Below are positions 51,859 through 58,394 of a DNA stretch of 64,000 bases, piece after piece; the stretch's first letter is position 1, and each line of letters begins with the position of its first letter. The translations under genes were made by a program, and so were the position numbers. The stretch is taken from contig NZ_QUZK01000018.1 in the NCBI RefSeq assembly GCF_003410055.1, positions 62,001 through 126,000 on the forward strand. Direction: 5' to 3'. This DNA is from Wenzhouxiangella sediminis. GTDB taxonomy: Bacteria; Pseudomonadota; Gammaproteobacteria; Xanthomonadales; Wenzhouxiangellaceae. The notes below the pieces were generated by a model. The model worked only from the letters and a program-made list of their open reading frames with translations. It was not told the DNA's origin and ran no database searches.

Positions 51859-53196
51859 TCAGCGTCCCAACTGGAAGAGCGTATCCACGACCAGGTCGTC
51901 GTCCATCCGCTCCCCGTGCCAGCACGGCACACACGTTTCCGCTGAAACGTCCGCACCGGAACGACGATTGGCCGTCATCAGGGCAAAGACGTTACCGCGG
52001 AAACGCGGGGCGGGCGCTTCGGGAATCAGCCGGCCGCGGCGATCGAAGAACTTCGGCACGCCATCGGTGCCCATCTGAACGTCGAAACCGCCTTCGTGCA
52101 CGGCACGATGATGGTGCCGGCACAGGGTCACCAGGTTGTCCAGCTTCGTCTCCCCGCCATCGGCCCAGTGCCGGATATGGTGGGCATCCACGTACTTGTG
52201 CGCCGTGCAGCCGGGAAAACGACAACCGCCGTCCCGACGCTGCAAGGCCCGCCGAATCGAAGGCGGAATGGAACGCGTCTTGCGCCCCACATCGAGCGTT
52301 TCGCCATCAAGGGACTCGCGCCAGGGCACCACGCCGCAGTCACAAGCCAGACGCCGCGACGTTTCCGCTGAAACGTTTGCGCCATCCTCCAACGAGGATT
52401 CCGCGCCTTCGCCATCGGCGCGCAGCGTATCCAAGTCGGTATGCACATGCACCGTGCACCGATCCCCGCCATGCACCGCGCCGCCTCCCCCGGAAAGAAA
52501 GGCATCGGCCAGCCGCTCCAGCGCGTCGGCCCGCTTTTGAGCCATGGGGCAGGGCATCGGCTTGGTCCTGTCGGGCTCGGCCGACGTTTCCGCTGAAACG
52601 TCTTCCTGTTCGGCCTCGATCTCGTCGACGGCGGCGTCAATCGCCTTCATCACGCGCTCGCCCTGTTCCGGCGTAAAGCGCGCATGCAGCGACCAGCAAC
52701 CGTCCTCGTCCACGCGCCAGACCACCCGGCGTCGTTCGTGTCGTTCGTTCTCGGCATCCAGCGCCTCGTTGCGCTTTGCCCGCGTGAACTGCCGCACCGC
52801 GCGCTCCACATGCGCTGCCGTGCCGTGCAGTGCGATCGTCAGCAGGAATTCCTCGTTCTCGGCCGTGGCAACCCGCGTCATCGCCCGCACCTTGGAGTAG
52901 CTGATCTCGCCCTTCGAGAAGGAAGCGCTGGTCTTCGGCAGATCGCCCAGGGCGTGCGCGACCCGGACTTTCTCGCGCGCGGCGTTGAGGCCGATGCCGC
53001 ACTTCCAGTTCAACCAGTGCGCACAGGAACGCAGGCCCGGCTCGGCCCAGCCGGCCGACTCGTCGAACTGGCGAATCAGCGTCAGAAGCCGGTAATTGGC
53101 GGCATGGATATGCGCCGCCAGCTCGGTGATCTGGTCCTCGAGCGCGCGGATTTCCTGCTCGGGCAGGGTGGGGGTGATGGGGGTCGTCAACGCCAT
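51859..53196 (-). CDS. DUF222/HNH endonuclease with three in-frame palindromic inserts
   Basis: A 445-residue DUF222-HNH protein. The N-terminal DUF222 part includes LAAHIHAANYRLLTLIRQF and CAHWLNWKCGIGLNAAREKV. The C-terminal HNH domain is CRFPGCTAHKYVDAHHIRHW to DNLVTLCRHHHRAVHEGGF. Such genes occur in many copies in bacterial genomes, often near mobile DNA. The start is the ATG at 53196, with GAGGG 7 nt upstream; TTGTAT-17-TATACT is the promoter. Three copies of ACGTTTC-CGCT-GAAACGT are read in frame as VSAET at about residues 199, 274 and 416, in linkers outside the HNH core. Confidence 0.88.
   Translation of the reverse strand: MALTTPITPTLPEQEIRALEDQITELAAHIHAANYRLLTLIRQFDESAGWAEPGLRSCAHWLNWKCGIGLNAAREKVRVAHALGDLPKTSASFSKGEISYSKVRAMTRVATAENEEFLLTIALHGTAAHVERAVRQFTRAKRNEALDAENERHERRRVVWRVDEDGCWSLHARFTPEQGERVMKAIDAAVDEIEAEQEDVSAETSAEPDRTKPMPCPMAQKRADALERLADAFLSGGGGAVHGGDRCTVHVHTDLDTLRADGEGAESSLEDGANVSAETSRRLACDCGVVPWRESLDGETLDVGRKTRSIPPSIRRALQRRDGGCRFPGCTAHKYVDAHHIRHWADGGETKLDNLVTLCRHHHRAVHEGGFDVQMGTDGVPKFFDRRGRLIPEAPAPRFRGNVFALMTANRRSGADVSAETCVPCWHGERMDDDLVVDTLFQLGR
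51933..51950. repeat. 18-bp hairpin repeat, copy 1 (in the HNH gene)
   Basis: ACGTTTCCGCTGAAACGT: 7-bp arms ACGTTTC/GAAACGT and a CGCT loop. It is read on the minus strand as VSAET near the C-terminus of the HNH protein. Confidence 0.85.
52359..52376. repeat. 18-bp hairpin repeat, copy 2 (in the HNH gene)
   Basis: Identical 18-mer to copy 1, in the same reading frame (VSAET), in the linker before the HNH domain. Confidence 0.85.
52584..52601. repeat. 18-bp hairpin repeat, copy 3 (in the HNH gene)
   Basis: Identical 18-mer, extended to an 8-bp stem by flanking G and C. It is read as VSAET between an E/D-rich stretch and EPDRT. Confidence 0.85.
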
Positions 53197-53224
53197 GATT
53201 TTGCCCTCTTTCAATACCTATATA

Positions 53225-53253
53225 AGTATACAGCATCTAGGCAAAAAATACAA
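53225..53253 (-). promoter_or_regulatory. Sigma70-type promoter of the HNH gene
   Basis: On the minus strand TTGTAT (53248-53253) and TATACT (53225-53230) are separated by 17 bp, about 30 bp before the start codon. Confidence 0.6.
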
Positions 53254-53356
53254 TAAATCAGAGGCTTGAGCCTTGCGCAAAGCCGGCTCAAACTGGGCGG
53301 GTGTCACCGGCGCCGACACGCCAACACACTGCGAGGAACCGCCGATTAAGTACTTT

Positions 53357-53384
53357 TTGACGTACGTACGGAATTCCGTACAAT
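53357..53384 (+). promoter_or_regulatory. Promoter and palindromic operator of the YefM/YoeB-type module
   Basis: TTGACG (53357-53362) and TACAAT (53379-53384) with a 16-bp spacer. A perfect 16-bp palindrome, GTACGGAATTCCGTAC (53366-53381), fills the spacer, as expected for autorepression by the antitoxin-toxin complex. Confidence 0.7.
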
Positions 53385-53415
53385 TGGCACAGTGCAACTT
53401 CTGGAAAATCCGGCC

Positions 53416-53658
53416 ATGTCCACCATCACCGCCAGCGAGGCTCGCGCCCGACTCTTTCGCCTGATCGACGAGGCCGCCGAGTCCCACCAGCCGCTGCTGA
53501 TCACCGGCAAGCGCAATAAGGCCGTATTGATTGCCGAAGAAGACTGGCAAGCCATCCAGGAAACCCTGTTTCTTCTCTCCGTGCCCGGCATGCGCGAATC
53601 CATTCGTGAAGGCATGGCCGAACCTGTCGACGAATGTGCCAAGGACCTGGATTGGTGA
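53416..53658 (+). CDS. yefM: Antitoxin, YefM/Phd family
   Basis: An 80-residue antitoxin. The N-terminal DNA-binding fold STITASEARARLFRLIDEAAE and LITGKRNKAVLIAEEDWQAIQETL are the Phd/YefM pattern. The C-terminal part (VDECAKDLDW) would wrap the toxin. I start at the ATG at 53416. Stop and toxin start overlap (GTGA). Its promoter is described at 53357-53384. Confidence 0.9.
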   Translation: MSTITASEARARLFRLIDEAAESHQPLLITGKRNKAVLIAEEDWQAIQETLFLLSVPGMRESIREGMAEPVDECAKDLDW

Positions 53659-53918
53659 GCTGGCGACTCGTTTACACCAAACAAGCCCAAAAGGACGCCA
53701 AAAAGCTAGCCAGCAGCGGTCTCAAGCCGAAAGCCCAGGAACTGCTCGACATATTGGCCACAGACCCTTTCCAGCGCCCCCCGCCTTTCGAGAAGCTGGT
53801 GGGAGATCTAGCCGGCGCCTACTCGAGGCGAATCAATATTCAGCACCGGCTGGTCTATCAGGTACTGGAGGATCAGAAGATCGTAAAGGTGCTGAGGCTG
53901 TGGACACACTACGACTAG
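53655..53918 (+). CDS. yoeB: Toxin, Txe/YoeB family mRNA interferase
   Basis: An 87-residue ribosome-dependent RNase-type toxin. It has WRLVYTKQAQKDAKKLASSGL at the N-terminus, then RRINIQHRLVYQV, and ends LRLWTHYD with the H-Y pair of the YoeB active site. GTG start overlapping the antitoxin stop. The length is normal. With the upstream gene it forms a complete type II module. Confidence 0.92.
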   Translation: MSWRLVYTKQAQKDAKKLASSGLKPKAQELLDILATDPFQRPPPFEKLVGDLAGAYSRRINIQHRLVYQVLEDQKIVKVLRLWTHYD

Positions 53919-53952
53919 GTGGTGGACACGCCCCCGAGAAGGAGACCAGACA

Positions 53953-54579
53953 ATGTCCGTGCAGGAAGCCTACGACCGCTGGGCCGCGCAGTACGACGAC
54001 AACCGAAATCGCACCCGCGACCTGAACATGCAGTGCCTGCGCCGGGCCGATCATTCCCTGGCCGGCGCCCGCGTGTTCGAGGCCGGCTGCGGCACGGGCC
54101 TGAACACCGAGTACCTGGCTGGGCAGGGCGCGCAGGTTGTCGCCATGGATTTCTCCGAAGCCATGCTCGAGCGGGCCAGGGCCCGCGTCGGCCACGCCGA
54201 GGTTCGCTTCGAAGTCGGTGACATCACACGGCGCTGGCCGGCCGAGGATGCCTCATGCGACCTGGTCATCATCACCCTGGTCCTCGAGCACGTCGAAGAC
54301 CTCGCCCCGGTGTTCGCCCAGGCTCGGCGGGTTCTGGCCGAGGGCGGGCTGCTCTACATCGCCGAACTGCATCCCTACCGCCAGCTCGCCGGCGGCCAGG
54401 CTCGGTTCACCCCAAGTGGAAGCGACAAGGAAGTGTTCGTCCCGGCCTGGAAGCATTCGATTTCGGAGTTCGTTTCCGAGGCGATGCGCGCGGGCTTCGA
54501 GCTGCAGCGTATGGCCGAACCTGCATTCGAGGACGATGAAGTGCCGCGGTTGGTGCAGTTGTGGCTGGTTCGGTCATAG
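53953..54579 (+). CDS. SAM-dependent methyltransferase (UbiE/Methyltransf_11 type)
   Basis: A 208-residue small-molecule methyltransferase. SAM loop VFEAGCGTGLNTEYLA (about 41-56), VVAMDFSEAML, and a LEHVEDL loop follow the class I pattern. The substrate is unknown. AAGGAGA lies before the start. It sits 34 bp after the YoeB gene and may be co-transcribed with the toxin-antitoxin pair or be a passenger of the island. Confidence 0.86.
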   Translation: MSVQEAYDRWAAQYDDNRNRTRDLNMQCLRRADHSLAGARVFEAGCGTGLNTEYLAGQGAQVVAMDFSEAMLERARARVGHAEVRFEVGDITRRWPAEDASCDLVIITLVLEHVEDLAPVFAQARRVLAEGGLLYIAELHPYRQLAGGQARFTPSGSDKEVFVPAWKHSISEFVSEAMRAGFELQRMAEPAFEDDEVPRLVQLWLVRS

Positions 54580-54600
54580 AGTGCGCATACAATTATGCTC

Positions 54601-54629
54601 TTGACTACATATGTATTTAACTGCATACT
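54601..54629 (+). promoter_or_regulatory. Promoter of the RelE-like/XRE module
   Basis: TTGACT (54601-54606) and CATACT (54624-54629) with a 17-bp spacer. The -10 ends only 6 nt before the toxin ATG (54636), which implies a leaderless or nearly leaderless mRNA. An inverted repeat GCATA-CAAT-TATGC at 54585-54598 is a possible operator. Confidence 0.55.
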
Positions 54630-54635
54630 TTTGAC

Positions 54636-54986
54636 ATGCAGTGGGAAGTGAAGCTTGCCGATGAGTTCGATCCTGAATTCGACGAGCTGCCCGAGCTCGT
54701 CCAGGACGAGCTTCTGGCGAGGGCGAAGTTGCTCGAGGTGTTCGGGCCGGAACTGGGGCGTCCTCACGCGGACACCCTGAATGCATCCAGGCATCCGAAC
54801 ATGAAGGAGCTCAGATTCAGCGCGGATGACGGCGTGTGGAGAGTCGCCTTCGCTTTCGATCCGCACAGGACGGCCATTCTGCTCGTGGCCGCGGACAAGG
54901 CCGGAGTGAAGGAGCGAAGGTTCTACCGCCGGCTGATCAAGCTCGCGGATAAGCGATTCGACAAACATTTGCAAAGAGAGAAGTGA
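54636..54986 (+). CDS. Toxin, RelE/Gp49-like (type II, toxin first)
   Basis: A 116-residue RelE-superfamily protein of the Gp49/HigB-like branch. MQWEVKLADEFDPEFDELPE starts it, then LGRPHADTLNASRHPNMKELRF and a core strand VWRVAFAFDPHRTAILL, and KERRFYRRLIKLADKRF follows near the end. It precedes its antitoxin, as in higBA-like modules. No Shine-Dalgarno is visible. Confidence 0.87.
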   Translation: MQWEVKLADEFDPEFDELPELVQDELLARAKLLEVFGPELGRPHADTLNASRHPNMKELRFSADDGVWRVAFAFDPHRTAILLVAADKAGVKERRFYRRLIKLADKRFDKHLQREK

Positions 54987-54988
54987 TC

Positions 54989-55327
54989 ATGGCACGAACA
55001 TTGACCGACAAACTGAATTCGCTGCCCGCTGATCGACGCGAGCGCATCGAAGCCCGGGCGGCTGAGTTGGTCGACCAGGAGTTGACCCTGCGTGAACTGC
55101 GCAAGGCGCTCGACATGACCCAGACGGCACTGGCCGAGCAGCTCAAGGTGGGTCAGGAAACCGTATCGCGACTGGAGCGAAGGACCGACATGCTGCTCAG
55201 CACCCTGGACGATTACGTGCAGGCGCTAGGCGGCCGCCTGGAACTGAACGTAGAGTTTCCCGGCCACAAGAAGATTCGGCTCAAGTCGTTGCATGAGCCG
55301 AAATCGAATAGCGAGGAAGCGGCCTGA
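54989..55327 (+). CDS. Antitoxin, XRE-family (HigA2-like)
   Basis: A 112-residue antitoxin with a Cro/C1-type HTH (LRELRKALDMTQTALAEQLKV to VSRLERRTD). The rest of the protein has YVQALGGRLELNVEF, a common extension of this family. I use the ATG at 54989; a GTG at 54983 overlapping the toxin stop is an alternative. It pairs with the RelE-like toxin upstream. Confidence 0.86.
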   Translation: MARTLTDKLNSLPADRRERIEARAAELVDQELTLRELRKALDMTQTALAEQLKVGQETVSRLERRTDMLLSTLDDYVQALGGRLELNVEFPGHKKIRLKSLHEPKSNSEEAA

Positions 55328-55345
55328 ACCACAGGCCATAGCTGC

Positions 55346-55363
55346 TCGTTTCCGCTGAAGCGT
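55346..55363. repeat. 18-bp hairpin repeat, diverged copy
   Basis: TCGTTTCCGCTGAAGCGT differs at two positions from ACGTTTCCGCTGAAACGT and lies between the XRE antitoxin and the HigB-like gene. Confidence 0.6.
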
Positions 55364-55445
55364 CGGTGGTGGGTGGCAGACGAGGGATTGACGCTCGTAG
55401 CTTGTGGGGCACCACGCGCAACGGGGGTAACGCTTTAGCCTGCCA

Positions 55446-55474
55446 TTGACTGGTGTTGCGCACCACGCTACACT
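55446..55474 (+). promoter_or_regulatory. Promoter and operator of the HigBA-like module
   Basis: TTGACT (55446-55451) and TACACT (55469-55474) with a 17-bp spacer. The ATG follows 6 nt later, so the mRNA would be leaderless. A TGGTG-TTGCG-CACCA inverted repeat (55451-55465) lies in the spacer as a likely operator. Confidence 0.7.
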
Positions 55475-55480
55475 GCTTCC

Positions 55481-55759
55481 ATGATTCAGTCTTTTCGCCA
55501 CAAGGGCCTGGCAAAGTTCTATCGAACCGGCTCGGTGGCGGGAATTCAGCCTAACCATGCGAAACGCTTGAGAATGATATTGGCTGCCCTGGATACTGCC
55601 GCATCCGTTCAGGATATGGATATTCCGGGGTTTCGACTGCACCAGCTCAAGGGAAAAGACGCCGGCCGATGGTCGGTCCGCGTCAGCGGAAACTGGCGGC
55701 TGACCTTCGAGTTCCGGGAAGGTCAGGCTCATGTCGTTGATTACGAGGACTATCACTGA
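55481..55759 (+). CDS. higB: Toxin, HigB-like (RelE superfamily)
   Basis: A 92-residue toxin of the plasmid-maintenance killer/HigB type. It has IQSFRHKGLAKFYRTG, LHQLKGKDAGRWSVRVSG and NWRLTFEFREGQAHVVDYEDYH, the usual signature of the family. It precedes its antitoxin; the stop and the next start overlap by one base. Confidence 0.9.
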   Translation: MIQSFRHKGLAKFYRTGSVAGIQPNHAKRLRMILAALDTAASVQDMDIPGFRLHQLKGKDAGRWSVRVSGNWRLTFEFREGQAHVVDYEDYH

Positions 55760-56052
55760 TGACCATGCACAATCCCCCGCATCCAGGCGAGTTTATCCGC
55801 GAGGTCTACCTCGAGCCTCATTCCATGACCGGGCGTCAGTTGGCTTCGAAGCTGGGCGTTTCGCCATCCACGCTCAATCGCATCCTGCAGGGTCGCAGCG
55901 GCATCAGCCCAGAAATGGCGCTTCGCCTTTCCAAGGCACTCGGACGGTCGCCCGAGAGCTGGCTGCTGATGCAGGACAACTACGAACTCTGGCACGCCCG
56001 ACAGACGCTGGATCTCGATGCTGTGGAAAAAATCGAGTTCCGCGCGGCCTGA
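55759..56052 (+). CDS. higA: Antitoxin, HigA-like XRE protein
   Basis: A 97-residue HigA antitoxin: HNPPHPGEFIREVYLEPHSM, the HTH LASKLGVSPSTLNRILQGRSGISPEMALRLS in parts, and GRSPESWLLMQDNYELW. All are typical of the HigA family. It neutralises HigB and represses the operon. Confidence 0.93.
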   Translation: MTMHNPPHPGEFIREVYLEPHSMTGRQLASKLGVSPSTLNRILQGRSGISPEMALRLSKALGRSPESWLLMQDNYELWHARQTLDLDAVEKIEFRAA

Positions 56053-56060
56053 TCTTGGCT

Positions 56061-56078
56061 GCACGTTTCCGCTGAAAC
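56061..56078. repeat. 18-bp hairpin repeat, copy 4 (intergenic)
   Basis: ACGTTTCCGCTGAAACGT, identical to the three HNH copies, 8 bp after the HigA stop and 47 bp before the decayed pRiA4b-like gene. Confidence 0.85.
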
Positions 56079-56125
56079 GTCGTCCAGCCGGGCACGCTTC
56101 CGACAACGCCGACTGAGCCCAGGCA

Positions 56126-56521
56126 ATGCCCGGAAAGAACCGCAATCCCGCCCTGCGTCTCCGAATCACCCTGGAAGGCATCGAGCCGTCCATCTGGCGA
56201 ACCGTGATCTTTGCCTAGGACTTTGGCGACAACTGGATCCACCGGATCGAAGTGGAAAACGATGACGTGGCCGCAGACCCCGGCTGGATTCCCTGGCTGG
56301 TCGACGGCAAGCGGCGAGGGCCGCCGGAAGACTGCGGTGGTGTCTCCGGCTATCAACGGCTGATCGGGGCCGTTGAAGCGCCGCCCGAAACCCTTGACGA
56401 GGAAGGCCGCGACTTCGTGCGATGGGTCGGAGCTGATTTTGATCCGGAAGAATTCAATGTGTCGCAGGCGCGGCATGCGTTGCTGGTTTCGGCGGCGTGG
56501 GGGTGTTTGAAAGGGCGGTGA
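56126..56521 (+). pseudogene. Decayed plasmid pRiA4b ORF-3-like gene
   Basis: The frame is open from the ATG at 56126 except for an amber stop at codon 31 (56216-56218). Codons 1-30 give LRLRITLEGIEPSIWRTV, the start of the pRiA4b ORF-3/MM3350-like fold. Right after the stop, DFGDNWIHRIEVEND and PPEDCGGVSGYQRL give its C-terminal half. The roughly 60 residues normally between these parts are missing. A large internal deletion plus a stop make it non-functional as a full protein, though the second half could still be translated alone (an ATG at 56252). Confidence 0.8.
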
Positions 56522-56893
56522 GGGGACGGTGCTGCCACTACTGGCGTCAGCTCCGGCGCGTATGCTAGTCTGAGCTGAAATTCGGCCGAACTTGGGAAGG
56601 GGCAGGTCGGGTTTGCAGATTACTCAAGGGAGAATGATCGTGGCCAAGCGCGATCAGCATGGATATTTTGGCGTTGGCGATTCGTATCCAGTCACTGCGT
56701 TGAACAGGCCGCTCCTGGCGTGTTCTATGTCGGCGTGGGATCCGCAGCCATCCAAAGGGTGTGCGGCGAGACCGCAGAATAGGCGGCATTCCGCTCTGCC
56801 ATGGAGAATCCCAAACCTCGTGCGCTGATGTTCCATGCCGAATCCCTTTGCAAGAGAATTACGAATTAGCGGCCGAATGACATAGGAGACATC
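56522..56893. other. 372-bp region with a copy of the EAL-gene leader
   Basis: No intact gene is supported. Bases 56562-56655 align with about 65% identity by eye to the leader of the EAL gene (50197-50290), including CTTGGGAAGGGG, GGAGAA and the GTG start. The following 60 codons from 56640 have no recognisable product. The AlbA gene promoter should lie near the right end. Confidence 0.5.
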
Positions 56894-58288
56894 ATGCGAG
56901 TTCGAAAACCGGAAGGCGACGAAGAGGCGCGGCTGCTCTCAATAGACGAGGGCCACTTCGTCGACCTAAAGAGCAAACGCATTAACCCGGCAAAGCTACA
57001 GCAAAGTTTCGTTGCGTTTGCGAATTCAGATGGTGGTGAGTTGTTTGTCGGCGTTGAGGATAAGTCTGAGCTTGGGGAGCGAATAGTGGGGTTTACAACC
57101 CAAGAAGAGTGCAATGGAATCCTGCCTACGCTCCTTGAAGACACTCAACCAGCGGTAGAAAACGTAGATGTTGAGTTAATTGATTTTGGGGCGAAAGGCC
57201 TAATACTGCGGCTATTTATTCCAAAAAGTCCGAAGGTGCACTACACCGCCAATGGCGATTGCTACATCCGCATCGGCGCAGAGAAGCGCAAGATCAAGGG
57301 TGAGAGGGTCACTCAGCTGTCGTATGGCAAAGGTGCTCTTGTTTACGAGCGTAAGCCAGTTGATGGTGTGGACGTCGAAGAATTGGAGAGCAGCGAGTAT
57401 TTGAGCGATTACATGACACGAGTCGGTAGTAATCTGTCGCCTGTCGATTTCTTGCGAAAGCAGAAGCTCCTGACCAATGTTGACGGCGATCGTGTTCCAA
57501 ATGTTGGCGGGGTGCTTCTTTTTGACGAAAGCCCATCAGCGTCACTCCCCACGAGATGCTCCTTCAAGGTATACCGTTTGCTTACGACCAGCTCCGAATA
57601 CAAGCGGGAACAGCTGGCCGAGATGCCAACTACGATTGAAGGACCTTTGGAAGCTGCCGTTCGTGAGGCCATGACGAAGGTCGAAACCTTGCTTGAGGGC
57701 GCTACTTTCAAGCAAGGCGACAAACTAGTAAAGCTAAAATATCCGGTGGATGCGATTAAAGAAATCGTCGTAAATGCTGCGCTGCATCGCGACTACAGTC
57801 TCAACGATGATATTCATATCAAGATCTACGACAATCGTATTGAGGTTGTCAGTCCTGGGAGGCTTCCTGGATTCATGACCGTAGAGAACCTGTACACCGA
57901 CAGATTTTCGAGAAACCCCAACATCAATCGTATGATTCACAATGTCCCTGATCCGCTCAATCATGATATCGGTGAGGGTCTGGATACTGCAAGAAATGAA
58001 CTCAAAAAGGCAGGGCTCGTGGCTCCGGAATTTGAAGAGTTGGAAAATTCGTTTCTCGTGACTATTCGGCATCAGGAACTGGCGTCACTGGAGGACACTA
58101 TTATGGGCTATCTCAACGCGAACCCGGCTGCGGAAATTACCAACCGTAAGGTTCGGGAGCTTAGTGGCGAAGAAGACATTAACAAAGTAAAGAAGGCGCT
58201 GCAGAAGTTGCGTCAAGATGGAGTGATTGAGCCCGTCGATCCAAATGCATCAGCATTCGCATTTCGATATCGATTGGTTGGATCGTGA
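56894..58288 (+). CDS. AlbA_2/Schlafen-like regulator with HATPase_c_4 domain
   Basis: A 464-residue protein. An AlbA_2 domain (about 18-140: VDLKSKRINPAKLQ, FVAFANSDGGELFVGV) is followed by a conserved middle and an HATPase_c_4 domain (NAALHRDYSLND, VEVVSPGRLPG-like, and NHDIGEGLDTARNELKKAG). A C-terminal winged helix closes the protein. AGGAG at 6 nt decides the start. The base composition is clearly lower in GC than the neighbours, which suggests recent acquisition. Proteins of this type are found with defence and toxin genes; the role is unproven. An attC-like hairpin follows its stop. Confidence 0.85.
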   Translation: MRVRKPEGDEEARLLSIDEGHFVDLKSKRINPAKLQQSFVAFANSDGGELFVGVEDKSELGERIVGFTTQEECNGILPTLLEDTQPAVENVDVELIDFGAKGLILRLFIPKSPKVHYTANGDCYIRIGAEKRKIKGERVTQLSYGKGALVYERKPVDGVDVEELESSEYLSDYMTRVGSNLSPVDFLRKQKLLTNVDGDRVPNVGGVLLFDESPSASLPTRCSFKVYRLLTTSSEYKREQLAEMPTTIEGPLEAAVREAMTKVETLLEGATFKQGDKLVKLKYPVDAIKEIVVNAALHRDYSLNDDIHIKIYDNRIEVVSPGRLPGFMTVENLYTDRFSRNPNINRMIHNVPDPLNHDIGEGLDTARNELKKAGLVAPEFEELENSFLVTIRHQELASLEDTIMGYLNANPAAEITNRKVRELSGEEDINKVKKALQKLRQDGVIEPVDPNASAFAFRYRLVGS

Positions 58289-58295
58289 GGCCAGC

Positions 58296-58394
58296 AGCTA
58301 ACCAATCGCTGCAGCGGACATTTGACCCGCCGCCTGCTTTCGCTACCGCAAGCTCAGGCGTCGCCTTAATTGCCGATGAGCTCAGACGTTAACC
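58296..58394. repeat. attC-like imperfect hairpin after the AlbA gene
   Basis: An imperfect inverted repeat of about 99 bp. It begins AGCTAACCAATCGCTG and ends GAGCTCAGACGTTAAC, with unpaired bases in the arms and a nested CGCCTG/CAGGCG stem in the middle. This layout resembles integron attC sites. The core sequences (GCTAAC, GTTAAC) are off-consensus, and no integrase or upstream core site was seen. The right end overlaps the stop of the methyltransferase gene. Confidence 0.4.
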
